Below, piece by piece: positions 49,691 through 57,782 of a DNA stretch of 64,000 bases; position 1 is the stretch's first letter; every line of letters begins with the position of its first letter. The position numbers were made by a program, and so were the translations under genes. This stretch comes from an uncultured Oscillospiraceae bacterium (GTDB lineage Bacteria; Bacillota; Clostridia; Oscillospirales; Oscillospiraceae): NCBI GenBank assembly GCA_947589545.1, contig CANQBA010000002.1:1-64000 (forward strand), given 5' to 3'. Below the pieces are notes generated by a model. The model had not been told where the DNA came from, ran no database searches, and was given only the letters and a program-made list of their open reading frames with translations.

Positions 49691-51535
49691 TCACATCGTA
49701 TCCTCCCCGGCGTCAGGGACGGGGATACCGGGCCGGCAGTTTTTGCAGGGCTCCTGTTCATAGCAGCTGTCGCACAGGGTTCGCGGGCGGGGGAGATCCT
49801 CCCGAAGCCGGCCGGGCTCGCCGCAGTATTCGCAGATCTCCCTGGACCGGCGCTGACAGCGGCTGAGGATCTCCTCCGTTTTTTTGTGGATGTCCTCCAG
49901 ACCGGCGGCCCCGCTGTTCTTCTCCAAGTCCCAATAGCCCTTAATTTTCAGAGCGCCGTCCTCTTCGCGCATATCGGTTATCCAACAATCCGTTTCCAGC
50001 CCCTCCGCCGCGTAGAGCTCCGCCACCTCCTGACAGCTCTCGCGGATGAGATCGCGCCACCCGCTCCGGCAGTTGATGAAAACACGGCGTGTGCCCCTGC
50101 CGGCGCGGGCCCTTTCCTCATCCGCGCTAAAAAAGGGATACTTCTTTTCCAGCTCGTCCTCAAACGCCTTGTCTTCAAAATTCCGCCGGGAAGGGAACGT
50201 TCCGGCTTTTTTCAGCTCATGGCACCCGTCGCACAGCGTCTGGACCAGGGGCAGATCCTCCCGAAGCCCGCCGGGAGCGCCGCACTCCTCGCAGATATGC
50301 TCCGACGCCCTCTCCGCCCGGCGGATGCGCTCCTCCACCGCCTGGTGAAGGGACTCCCGGCCCTCGCCGGAAAAGCCGTACTCCAGCCGGAGAGCCCCGT
50401 ATCTCCGGTTTGCCCGCCGGAACTCCAGATCGGGCTCCACGCCGGCGGCCCCGTAGAGCTCCGCGATGTCCCGGCACAAGTCATGGATGACGCCGCGCCA
50501 GCCGGGGCCGCAATCCACAGACATTCGAATTGGCGTATTATCGTATTTCGCCTTATAGACGGTAAAGGGGTACCGGCCCGTCAGCTCCCGCTCAAAGTCC
50601 CGGGCCGGATCGATGTCCTCCAGCCGTTTCAGCTCCTCCCGGTAACACCGGTCGCAAAGGGAGCGGATCCAGCCCAGATCGCTCCGGTACTCGCCGGGAG
50701 CGCCGCAGACCTCGCACACATGCTCGGACATGTCCTCATACCGGTCTAAGGTGTCGTACGCCCTTCTCCGAGCGGCCCTCAGCGCGGCCTTCAGCGTATC
50801 CGTCAGCTCCGCCCAGTCGTCATACCTGCCGTCGGGATCCATATAGACTCGGAGAAGGCCATACTTCTCCTTGATCTGAGCAGGCTCCATCTCTGGCTCC
50901 AGGCCGGCCTCGCGGTAGATCGCGTCGATCTCCCGCGCCATGTCGTAAAGAAGGTAGTACCAGCCGTCGCAGCACTCCCTGGGAAACGGGTACCACAGGC
51001 CGGTCTTGTCCTGATCCTCCTTCACGTAGACGCGGAAGTTGGGGAAATCCGTGCCGATCCGATCCTCCATCCACACATCCGCGGCCCAGTCGTCCTCCGT
51101 TATGCCCAACCGCCTCAGCTTCCTGTCAAAGCAGCTGTCGCACAGCACCTTTCCGGAGAGGTTTTCCCGGGACACGCCGGGTCTGCCGCAGCGCTCGCAC
51201 ACGCCAGCCACGGCTTGCGCGTAACGATCCAGGATGTCCAACACCTGCCGGCGGCAGGAGGGCGCGCCCCCCTCCAGGGCAGCGGGCGTAAAGTACACCG
51301 TGAAGCGCAGTCCCTTGTAGCCGGACTCGATCCGCGTCACCCGCAGGTCGGGCGCGACGCCCAGGGAGGCGTACAGATCCCGGATCTCCCGGCACATATC
51401 CCTGATATGCGGATACCACCTGTCCCCGCAATTGGTGTACACCGGGTACCAGCGGGGCTCGTCCTCCGCCCAGACGCGCTCCACGCGCATAAAAGGGAAC
51501 TTGTTTGCAAGGGCGTTCTCAAGCTCAATTCTCAT
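49691..51535 (-). CDS. Protein with four tandem copies of a phage-type zinc-ribbon module
   Basis: 614 aa from ATG 51535 (GGAGAAGGA upstream); a longer frame to 51595 lacks a ribosome site. It consists of four modules of ~135-160 residues (about 1-145, 146-305, 306-440, 441-614). Each has a core C..GW(Y/R)..(I/L)..(M/L)C.EI..LY...G (for example NCGDRWYPHIRDMCREI), a G-LR strand, and a terminal zinc ribbon: CERCGRPG..CDSC, CEVCGAPG..CDRC, CEECGAPG..CDGC, CEYCGEPG..CDSC. The single module is familiar from small phage and prophage hypothetical proteins, whereas four in tandem is unusual. It may bind nucleic acid or protein; function unknown. It has its own promoter and a leader with a terminator. 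Confidence 0.74.
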   Translation of the reverse strand: MRIELENALANKFPFMRVERVWAEDEPRWYPVYTNCGDRWYPHIRDMCREIRDLYASLGVAPDLRVTRIESGYKGLRFTVYFTPAALEGGAPSCRRQVLDILDRYAQAVAGVCERCGRPGVSRENLSGKVLCDSCFDRKLRRLGITEDDWAADVWMEDRIGTDFPNFRVYVKEDQDKTGLWYPFPRECCDGWYYLLYDMAREIDAIYREAGLEPEMEPAQIKEKYGLLRVYMDPDGRYDDWAELTDTLKAALRAARRRAYDTLDRYEDMSEHVCEVCGAPGEYRSDLGWIRSLCDRCYREELKRLEDIDPARDFERELTGRYPFTVYKAKYDNTPIRMSVDCGPGWRGVIHDLCRDIAELYGAAGVEPDLEFRRANRRYGALRLEYGFSGEGRESLHQAVEERIRRAERASEHICEECGAPGGLREDLPLVQTLCDGCHELKKAGTFPSRRNFEDKAFEDELEKKYPFFSADEERARAGRGTRRVFINCRSGWRDLIRESCQEVAELYAAEGLETDCWITDMREEDGALKIKGYWDLEKNSGAAGLEDIHKKTEEILSRCQRRSREICEYCGEPGRLREDLPRPRTLCDSCYEQEPCKNCRPGIPVPDAGEDTM

Positions 51536-51591
51536 TTTTCCTTCTCCTTCCCGTTCCGTGACGTTAACCTCGATGTAGATCCATCCTGAAA

Positions 51592-51625
51592 ACAAAAAAG
51601 CCGCGGCGCCTATGGCCGCAGCTCA
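51592..51625 (-). terminator. Terminator in the leader of the four-module gene
   Basis: Minus strand GCTGCGGC, loop, GCCGCGGC (one mismatch) followed by TTTTTTG. It lies between the promoter (51735-51763) and the start codon (51535), so it is a candidate attenuator. The upstream leader can form other stems (CCGTCACGG near 51655; GGCGTGCTTTTCGCGCC near 51640). Confidence 0.6.
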
Positions 51626-51734
51626 AACCCCGGGCGCGAAAAGCACGCCGGGAGCCGTGACGGCCTCCGAAACGAACCCTTCAACACCGCGAACAAACCG
51701 CATGGGGTTGAAACCATATAAATTTGTCGCCCTT

Positions 51735-51763
51735 ACCATACCAAATAATCGGACGGTTGTCAA
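51735..51763 (-). promoter_or_regulatory. Promoter of the four-module gene
   Basis: Minus strand perfect TTGACA (51758-51763), 17-bp spacer, TATGGT (51735-51740). Predicted leader of about 190 nt. Confidence 0.65.
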
Positions 51764-51782
51764 TAGATGAAGAAGAAAAAAC

Positions 51783-51978
51783 CAGAGTTCATCAACGAGT
51801 AAATTTTCAATGAATATTCAAACGGTTTGTTGATGTAATACGGGTGAAAAATGGCATTGAAGTGCATTTTTTATGCGCCAAATTTTCCGCTTTATGGGAG
51901 GCGGCTTGGATACACTCGCGCGCTTTCCATCAAATGCGCTTATTTGTTCATACTTTTTTAACTCATTAATCAACCCTG
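51783..51978. mobile_element. MITE related to the ISAs1 element
   Basis: 196 bp without coding capacity, flanked by inverted repeats CAGAGTTCATCAACGAGTAA (left) and, read inward from the right, CAGGGTTGATTAATGAGTTA. These match the ends of the ISAs1 remnant at 10323-11390. The similarity extends to TATGAACA about 26 bases in. No clear target duplication. The promoter of the next gene begins 20 bp after its right end. Confidence 0.65.
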
Positions 51979-51997
51979 AAAATCCTCCTCCCGCCTC

Positions 51998-52026
51998 TTG
52001 CAATCATCCCTTTACCGTAGTATAAT
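51998..52026 (+). promoter_or_regulatory. Promoter of the SCP2/aminotransferase pair
   Basis: TTGCAA (51998-52003), 17-bp spacer, perfect TATAAT (52021-52026), about 38 bp before the start codon. Confidence 0.65.
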
Positions 52027-52063
52027 CATTGTGTCTATGCGAATTTACAAGGAGGCGGCCTTT

Positions 52064-52816
52064 ATGGATGAACGTACTCTGGCGTTTATCAATCTCCACG
52101 CGGTTCTGGGCGGGCTCGCGAAGCTCTGCGAGCTTGACCCTGAATGTAAAGCCCTCATCGAGGGCAAAACCATCTCCATCGGCATCACCGTCAAGGACGG
52201 CCCCGAGGGGACGATCCGGTTTGAAAACGGCGTCTGCACCGTGACCCCCGGCGTTGACAGGTGCGACATCAAGCTGCCCTTCTCCTCCTGCAAGAAGTTC
52301 AACGGCCTCATCGACGGCACCGTCACCCCCATCCCCTCCAAGGGCTTTACCAAGATCGGATTCCTGCTGAAGGAATTTACAAAGCTCACGGACAAGCTCA
52401 CCGCCTACCTCCGGCCGGCGGAGGGCGCTCTGGACGACCCGGAGTTTTTCCGAATCAGCACCACCGTGATGCTCCACCTCATCCTGGACGCCGTCGCCCA
52501 GATCGGCAATCAGGACAAGGTGGGCCGGGCCAGCGCCTCCTACATCGTGGACGGCAACGTGCGCATCGGCATCGACGGCGGCCCGGAGGGGTACATACAC
52601 GCCCGGAACCACACCCTCACCGCCGTGCACACCCCCTGCGACGACCCCACAAGCTATATGATCTTCGCCACTATGCGCGACGCCCGGGATCTCTTTGACG
52701 GCAAGGTCAACGGCGTCGTCTGCGTGGGCTCCGGCAAGGTGCGCATGGGCGGCATGATCTCCATGGTGGACAATGTGAACCGTATTCTCGACAGAGTGTC
52801 GATGTATCTGGCGTGA
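52064..52816 (+). CDS. SCP2-like sterol-binding-fold protein
   Basis: 250 aa from ATG 52064 (AAGGAGG, 8-nt spacing). The central part (SIGITVKDGPEGTIRFENG, KLPFSSCKKFNGLIDGTVTP, GFLLKEFTKLTDKLTAYL) matches the pattern of SCP2-type lipid-binding domains (alternating strands around an amphipathic helix). A second alpha/beta part, GNVRIGIDGGPEGYIHARN to VCVGSGKVRMGGMISM, ends the protein and looks like a second related unit. It is cytosolic with no signal peptide. It stands 9 bp before a class III aminotransferase gene, suggesting one pathway. Ligand unknown. Confidence 0.6.
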   Translation: MDERTLAFINLHAVLGGLAKLCELDPECKALIEGKTISIGITVKDGPEGTIRFENGVCTVTPGVDRCDIKLPFSSCKKFNGLIDGTVTPIPSKGFTKIGFLLKEFTKLTDKLTAYLRPAEGALDDPEFFRISTTVMLHLILDAVAQIGNQDKVGRASASYIVDGNVRIGIDGGPEGYIHARNHTLTAVHTPCDDPTSYMIFATMRDARDLFDGKVNGVVCVGSGKVRMGGMISMVDNVNRILDRVSMYLA

Positions 52817-52825
52817 GGTGAGCAT

Positions 52826-54076
52826 ATGAGAAAGGTATACGAATATCCCAAGTCCCGCGCCGCCTTTGAGCGGGCCTGCAAGCTGATCCCCTCCGGCATC
52901 TACGGCCATCAGGGCCCCGCCGAGGGCTGTTACATCCCCGTGGAGGCGTTCCCGCTCTACTCCTCCCGTGCCCAGGGCAGCTATCTCTGGGATCTGGACG
53001 GCAACAAATTCATTGACTACATGTGCGCTTACGGGCCCAACGTCCTGGGCTACAACGATCCCGACGTGGACGAGGCCGCGGCCCGTCAGCGGGCCATATC
53101 CGACTGTACCACCCTGCCAAACCCCGTGATGATCGACTTCGCCGACCTCTTGGTGGAGACGGTGGCCTGCGCCGACTGGGCCTTCTTCGCCAAGAACGGC
53201 AACGACGTCACCACCTGCGCCGTGATGACCGCCCGGGCCTACACCCACCGGAAGAAGATCGTCTTCTTCAAGGGCTACTACCACGGCGTCTCCCCCTGGA
53301 CCCAGAAGATCGACTACGCCGGCATCTTGGAGGAGGACGTGGCCAACAACCTCTACGTCACCTGGAACAACTTCGATGAGCTGCAGGAGGTCTTCGAGCA
53401 AAATAAGGGCGAGATCGCCTGCGTCATCGCCCAGCCCTACATGCACGGCAACTTCGCCGACAACGAGCTGCCCCTCCCCGGCTTCTGGCAGCGCGTCCGC
53501 AAGCTCTGCGACGACACCGGCACGGTGCTGATCGTGGACGACGTGCGGGCCGGCTTCCGGCTGGACATCGCCGGCAGCGACCACTATTTCGGCTTCAAGG
53601 CGGATCTCATCTGCTTCTGCAAGGCCCTGGCCAACGGCTACAACGTCTCCGCCCTGTGCGGACGGGATTTCCTGAAAAATTCCGTCTCCTCCCTGAGCTT
53701 CACCGGCTCCTACTGGATGAGCGCCGTCCCCTTCGCCGCCGGCATCGCCTGCATCCAGAAGATGAAACGGCTTGACTGCCCCAAGCTCCTCATCGACCAG
53801 GGGACAAAGCTGAAAAACGGCCTGATTCACACGGCCCTGAAATACGGCTACGACCTGCACGTCTCCGGCGTGCCCAGCCTTTTCTACCTGCGCATCGCCG
53901 ACGACCCCACCCTGATGCTCCATCAGGAGTGGATCGCCGAGTGCGTCAAGCGCGGCGTGTTCTTCACCAACCACCACAACCACTTTATCAACGCCAGCCT
54001 CACCGACGAGGACATCGAGGACACCCTGGAGATCGCTGACGAGGCCTTCAGCGTGGTGAAGGAGAGACACAGCTGA
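52826..54076 (+). CDS. Class III pyridoxal-phosphate aminotransferase (glutamate-1-semialdehyde aminomutase-like)
   Basis: 416 aa. Fold type I PLP enzyme. Landmarks: GSYLWDLDGNKFIDYMCAYG, FFAKNGNDVTTCAVMTARA (phosphate binding), KGYYHGVSPW, the VDDVRAGFR acid that binds the PLP ring, and the Schiff-base Lys in ICFCKALANGYNVSALCG. It resembles HemL-like aminotransferases/aminomutases, but no heme genes are near and the active-site neighbourhood VDDVRAGF deviates from the HemL DEVMTGF-type motif. So a transaminase acting on another substrate is likely. GAGGTGA precedes the ATG. Co-transcribed with the SCP2-like gene. Confidence 0.8.
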   Translation: MRKVYEYPKSRAAFERACKLIPSGIYGHQGPAEGCYIPVEAFPLYSSRAQGSYLWDLDGNKFIDYMCAYGPNVLGYNDPDVDEAAARQRAISDCTTLPNPVMIDFADLLVETVACADWAFFAKNGNDVTTCAVMTARAYTHRKKIVFFKGYYHGVSPWTQKIDYAGILEEDVANNLYVTWNNFDELQEVFEQNKGEIACVIAQPYMHGNFADNELPLPGFWQRVRKLCDDTGTVLIVDDVRAGFRLDIAGSDHYFGFKADLICFCKALANGYNVSALCGRDFLKNSVSSLSFTGSYWMSAVPFAAGIACIQKMKRLDCPKLLIDQGTKLKNGLIHTALKYGYDLHVSGVPSLFYLRIADDPTLMLHQEWIAECVKRGVFFTNHHNHFINASLTDEDIEDTLEIADEAFSVVKERHS

Positions 54077-54077
54077 G

Positions 54078-54152
54078 CCTGTCGGAAAAGCCCTGACGGG
54101 CTTTTCCGACAAAAGGTACGTGCGGGCCGGCCGCCTGACCGGCCCGTTTCCA
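54078..54152 (+). terminator. Two stem-loops between aminotransferase and pyrC
   Basis: GTCGGAAAAGCCC / GGGCTTTTCCGAC form a perfect 13-bp stem (54080-54109), followed by CGGGCCGG / CCGGCCCG with a TTT run (about 54122-54150). They would stop upstream transcription before the pyr operon. A conventional PyrR leader structure is not evident. Confidence 0.55.
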
Positions 54153-54184
54153 CCGCTTTATCCAACAACCTCAACGGAGGCTCT

Positions 54185-55462
54185 ATGAAATTCCTTCTCA
54201 AAAATCTCAACGTCTTTTTGGACGCCGCCCTTCGACCGGCGGACATCTTGATCACGGATGGCATCGTTGCCGCCATTGGCCAAAACCTTTTGGCCGGCGG
54301 TGACGTTGCCGTTTTTGATTTTCACGGGGCCGCGGCCCTGCCGGGGCTGGTGGATCCCCACGTCCATCTGCGGGAGCCGGGATACGCGTATAAGGAAACG
54401 ATCCGCACCGGCACGCTGGCGGCGGCTCACGGCGGGTACACGGCGGTGTGCGCCATGCCCAACCTGAAGCCCGTGCCGGACACCCTGGAAAATCTCCGGG
54501 AGCAGCTGGACATCATCGCCCGGGACGCCGCCGTCACCGTGCGCCCCTACGGGGCCGTCACCCGGGGCGAGGCCGGCGGAGAGCTCTCCGATATGGAGGC
54601 CCTGGCCCCCTACGTGGCGGGCTTTTCCGACGACGGGCGCGGCGTGCAGTCGGAGGCGCTGATGCGCGCCGCTATGGAAAAGGCCAAGGCCCTGGGCCGC
54701 CCTATCGTGGCCCACGCCGAGGACGAGAGCCTCCTTCAGAAGGGCTGGGCCGTCCATGACGGGGCCTATGCCCGCGCCCGCGGCCTTCCCGGCAACGACC
54801 CGGAGAGCGAATGGCGCCAGGTGGAGCGGGATCTGGAGCTGGTGCGCGAGACGGGGTGCGCCTACCACGTGTGCCACGTCTCCACGAAGGAGACGGTGGG
54901 CCTTGTGCGCCTGGCCAAATTCGAGGGTCTGGACGTGACCTGTGAGACGGGCCCCCACTACCTGACCTTGACGGATGACGAGCTCCAGGACGACGGGCGC
55001 TTTAAAATGAACCCGCCCATCCGCGCCTGGGAGGATCGGGACGCCCTCATCGAGGGCCTGTGCGACGGCACGGTGGACATGATCGCCACCGACCACGCCC
55101 CCCATTCCGCCCAGGAGAAGTCCCGGGGCCTGGCCGGGAGCCTCAACGGCATCGTGGGCCTGGAGTGCGCCTTCCCGGTGCTGTACACAAAACTGGTGCT
55201 GGGCGGCGTCACCACCCTGGCAAGGCTTGTGGAGCTGATGAGCACCGCCCCGGCCCGCCGCTTCGGCCTCCCCGGCGGCCGGATCGCGCCGGGAGAGCCG
55301 GCCAACATCGCCGTTTTTGACCTGAACCGGGAATTTGAGATCGACCCCGCCGCGTTCCTCAGCATGGGCCGGGCCACGCCCTTCGCCGGGTGGCGCGTCC
55401 GGGGACAATGCCTGATGACCCTCGCCCAGGGCGGGATCGCATGGAGGGATACACATGCTTGA
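54185..55462 (+). CDS. pyrC: Dihydroorotase
   Basis: 425 aa. Amidohydrolase-fold enzyme closing carbamoyl-aspartate to dihydroorotate. Zinc ligands: DPHVHLREPG with His-X-His (about 57-66), VAHAEDES, HVCHVSTKETV, and the Asp in IATDHAPHSA. Also GGYTAVCAMPNLKPV and AVSP-like late blocks. GGAGG is 8 nt before the ATG. First gene of the pyrimidine operon; its end overlaps pyrK by 8 bp. Confidence 0.95.
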   Translation: MKFLLKNLNVFLDAALRPADILITDGIVAAIGQNLLAGGDVAVFDFHGAAALPGLVDPHVHLREPGYAYKETIRTGTLAAAHGGYTAVCAMPNLKPVPDTLENLREQLDIIARDAAVTVRPYGAVTRGEAGGELSDMEALAPYVAGFSDDGRGVQSEALMRAAMEKAKALGRPIVAHAEDESLLQKGWAVHDGAYARARGLPGNDPESEWRQVERDLELVRETGCAYHVCHVSTKETVGLVRLAKFEGLDVTCETGPHYLTLTDDELQDDGRFKMNPPIRAWEDRDALIEGLCDGTVDMIATDHAPHSAQEKSRGLAGSLNGIVGLECAFPVLYTKLVLGGVTTLARLVELMSTAPARRFGLPGGRIAPGEPANIAVFDLNREFEIDPAAFLSMGRATPFAGWRVRGQCLMTLAQGGIAWRDTHA

Positions 55463-56180
55463 TACGGAATTTGAGATACTTTCCAACAAACTTATCGCCA
55501 AAAACACCTGGGAGCTGGTGCTGCGGGGCGACGCGCGCGGTATCGCCCCGGGGCAGTTCGTCAACCTGAAGCTGCCGGGCTTCTACCTCCGGCGGCCCCT
55601 CTCCGTGTGCGATTTTGACGCCGGATCCCTGACGCTGATCTACAAGGCGGTGGGCCACGGCACCGAGGCCCTGGCCGCCCTCCCCGTAGGGACGGCGCTG
55701 GACGTGCTCACGGGCCTTGGCAACGGCTACGACACCGGCCCCTCCGGCCCGCGCCCCCTGCTCATCGGCGGCGGCGCCGGCGTCCCGCCCCTCTACGCCC
55801 TGGCCAAGGCCCTGCTCCGGGAGAGCAAGACCCCCTCGGTGATCCTGGGCTTCAACACCGCCGGCGAGGTCTTTTACCGGGAGGAATTTCGCGCCCTGGG
55901 ACTGGAGCCCGCCGTCACCACGGCGGACGGCAGCTGCGGCGTCAGGGGCTTTGTGACGGACGCCATGGACGTCCCCTACACCTACTTCTACACCTGCGGG
56001 CCGGAGCCCATGCTGAAGGCCGTCTACCAAAAGTCCGTCACCTCCGGGCAGTTCTCCCTGGAGGAGCGGATGGGGTGCGGCTTCGGGGCCTGCATGGGCT
56101 GTACCTGTAAGACGAAAACCGGCCACAAGCGCATCTGCAAGGACGGCCCGGTGCTGACAAAGGAGGAGCTGGCATGGTGA
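55455..56180 (+). CDS. pyrK: Dihydroorotate dehydrogenase electron-transfer subunit
   Basis: 241 aa. FAD-binding ferredoxin-reductase-like domain (FYLRRPLSVCDFD; LLIGGGAGVPPLYALAKAL) and a C-terminal 2Fe-2S site, GCGFGACMGCTCKTK then KRICKDGPVL. It passes electrons from the PyrDB subunit to NAD. Overlaps pyrC and the following pyrD gene, consistent with coupled synthesis of the complex. Confidence 0.94.
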   Translation: MLDTEFEILSNKLIAKNTWELVLRGDARGIAPGQFVNLKLPGFYLRRPLSVCDFDAGSLTLIYKAVGHGTEALAALPVGTALDVLTGLGNGYDTGPSGPRPLLIGGGAGVPPLYALAKALLRESKTPSVILGFNTAGEVFYREEFRALGLEPAVTTADGSCGVRGFVTDAMDVPYTYFYTCGPEPMLKAVYQKSVTSGQFSLEERMGCGFGACMGCTCKTKTGHKRICKDGPVLTKEELAW

Positions 56181-57091
56181 ACACACAAGTGACACTCTCG
56201 GGCCTTGTTTTGGATAACCCCGTGATCCCCGCCAGCGGCGCCTTCGGCTACGGGTACGAGTTTGCGGAGATTTACGACATCAACTGTTTGGGCTCCTTCT
56301 CCTTCAAGGGCACCACCCGGGAGCCGCGCTTCGGCAACACCCCGCCCCGCATCGCGGAGACGGCCTCCGGGATGCTCAACGCCGTGGGCCTGCAAAACCC
56401 CGGCATCGATAAGGTGATCTCGGAGGAGCTCCCCAAGCTTCGGCGGGTCTTCCACAAGCCCGTGGTGGCCAATATCTCCGGCTTTTCCCTGGACGAGTAC
56501 GCGCAAGTGTGTGAGCGAATCGACAAGGAGGAGGGCGTGGGCCTCATCGAGGTCAACATCTCCTGCCCCAACGTCCACTGCGGCGGCATGAGCTTCGGCA
56601 CGAGCCCGGAGAGCGCCGCCGAGGTGACACGGGCCGTGAAGGCCGTGACCACAAAGCCCGTCTATATGAAGCTGTCCCCCAACGTCACCGACATCGCCGC
56701 CATCGCCAGGGCCTGCGAGGACGCCGGGGCCGACGGCATCAGCCTCATCAACACCCTTATGGGGATGCGCATCGATTTGAAAAAGCGCCGTCCCCTCCTG
56801 GGCAACACTACCGGCGGCCTCTCCGGCCCCGCCGTGTTCCCGGTGGCCCTCCGGATGGTCTGGCAAGTCTACGAGGCGGTGCGGATCCCCATCATCGGCA
56901 TGGGCGGGATCGCCGGCGCCGAGGACGTGATCGAAATGATGCTGGCCGGGGCCGCGGCGGTGGAGGTGGGGGCCGCCAATCTGGTGGATCCCCTGGCCTC
57001 CAAAAAAATCGTTGACGAGCTGCCCCGGGTGATGGAGCGGCTGGGCATAGAAAAATTAACGGATATCATCGGAGGAGCGCATCATGGGTAA
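56174..57091 (+). CDS. pyrD: Dihydroorotate dehydrogenase, NAD-linked catalytic subunit
   Basis: 305 aa. FMN-containing TIM barrel of the class 1B type, functioning with PyrK. Landmarks: NPVIPASGAFGYGYEF, RFGNTPPRIAETASGMLNAVGLQN (read in two parts), EVNISCPNVHCGG with the active-site Cys, MKLSPNVTDI, NTTGGLSGPAVFP and GMGGIAGAEDVIEMM. AAGGAGG precedes the ATG, inside pyrK. Confidence 0.95.
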   Translation: MVNTQVTLSGLVLDNPVIPASGAFGYGYEFAEIYDINCLGSFSFKGTTREPRFGNTPPRIAETASGMLNAVGLQNPGIDKVISEELPKLRRVFHKPVVANISGFSLDEYAQVCERIDKEEGVGLIEVNISCPNVHCGGMSFGTSPESAAEVTRAVKAVTTKPVYMKLSPNVTDIAAIARACEDAGADGISLINTLMGMRIDLKKRRPLLGNTTGGLSGPAVFPVALRMVWQVYEAVRIPIIGMGGIAGAEDVIEMMLAGAAAVEVGAANLVDPLASKKIVDELPRVMERLGIEKLTDIIGGAHHG

Positions 57092-57782
57092 AGACGTAAT
57101 CGTGGCGTGTGATTTTGCCGGCGCCAGGCAGACCTTTGACTTTTTGGACAAATTCGGCACGGCGCGGCCCTTTGTGAAGATCGGCATGGAGCTATTTTAC
57201 GCCGAGGGGCCGGACATCGTGCGGAAAATCAAGGAGCGGGGCCACAGGATCTTTCTGGATCTGAAGCTCCACGACATCCCCAACACCGTGAAAAAGGCCA
57301 TGACGGTGCTGTCCCGCCTCGACGTGGATATGACCAACCTCCACGCCGGCGGCGGCATTGAGATGATGAGGTACGCCCTGGAGGGCCTGACCCGCCCCGA
57401 CGGGACGCGGCCCCTGCTTATCGCCGTGACCATGCTGACCAGCATTTCTCAAGACGTGATGGCAAATGAGCTGGGCATCGCGGGCCGGCTCCCCGACACC
57501 GTCATCCGCTACGCCAAAAACGCCGCCACCGCCGGCCTGGACGGCGTGGTCTGCTCGCCCCTGGAGGCGCGGATCGTCCACGAAAACTGCGGCGCGGGCT
57601 TCGTCACCGTCACCCCCGGCGTGCGCTTCGCCGACGGGGACACAGGCGACCAGAAGCGGGTCATGACCCCCGCTGAGGCCAAGAAGATCGGCTCCGACTA
57701 CATCGTGGTGGGCCGGCCCATCACCGCCGCCCCGGATCCGGAGGAGGCGTATCTCAGATGCGTCCGGGAGTTCGTGGACTGA
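57084..57782 (+). CDS. pyrF: Orotidine-5'-phosphate decarboxylase
   Basis: 232 aa. Decarboxylates OMP to UMP. VACDFAGARQTFDFLDK (substrate Asp), IFLDLKLHDIPNTV with the catalytic DxKxxD, DVDMTNLHAGGGIEMM, TPGVRFADGDTGDQKR and DYIVVGRPITAAPDP. Start overlaps pyrD, and its TGA overlaps the ATG of the next gene (TGATG). Confidence 0.95.
   Translation: MGKDVIVACDFAGARQTFDFLDKFGTARPFVKIGMELFYAEGPDIVRKIKERGHRIFLDLKLHDIPNTVKKAMTVLSRLDVDMTNLHAGGGIEMMRYALEGLTRPDGTRPLLIAVTMLTSISQDVMANELGIAGRLPDTVIRYAKNAATAGLDGVVCSPLEARIVHENCGAGFVTVTPGVRFADGDTGDQKRVMTPAEAKKIGSDYIVVGRPITAAPDPEEAYLRCVREFVD

Noticed and set aside
51818-52003. 61-residue minus-strand frame inside the MITE
   Set aside because: Lies within the non-coding element, with no ribosome site.
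52004-54112. 702-residue minus-strand frame opposite the SCP2/aminotransferase genes
   Set aside because: Composition-driven shadow; both plus-strand genes have ribosome sites and catalytic motifs.
54077-54184. PyrR-type attenuator before pyrC
   Set aside because: Two stem-loops are present, but the conserved PyrR-binding loop could not be recognised and the space is short.
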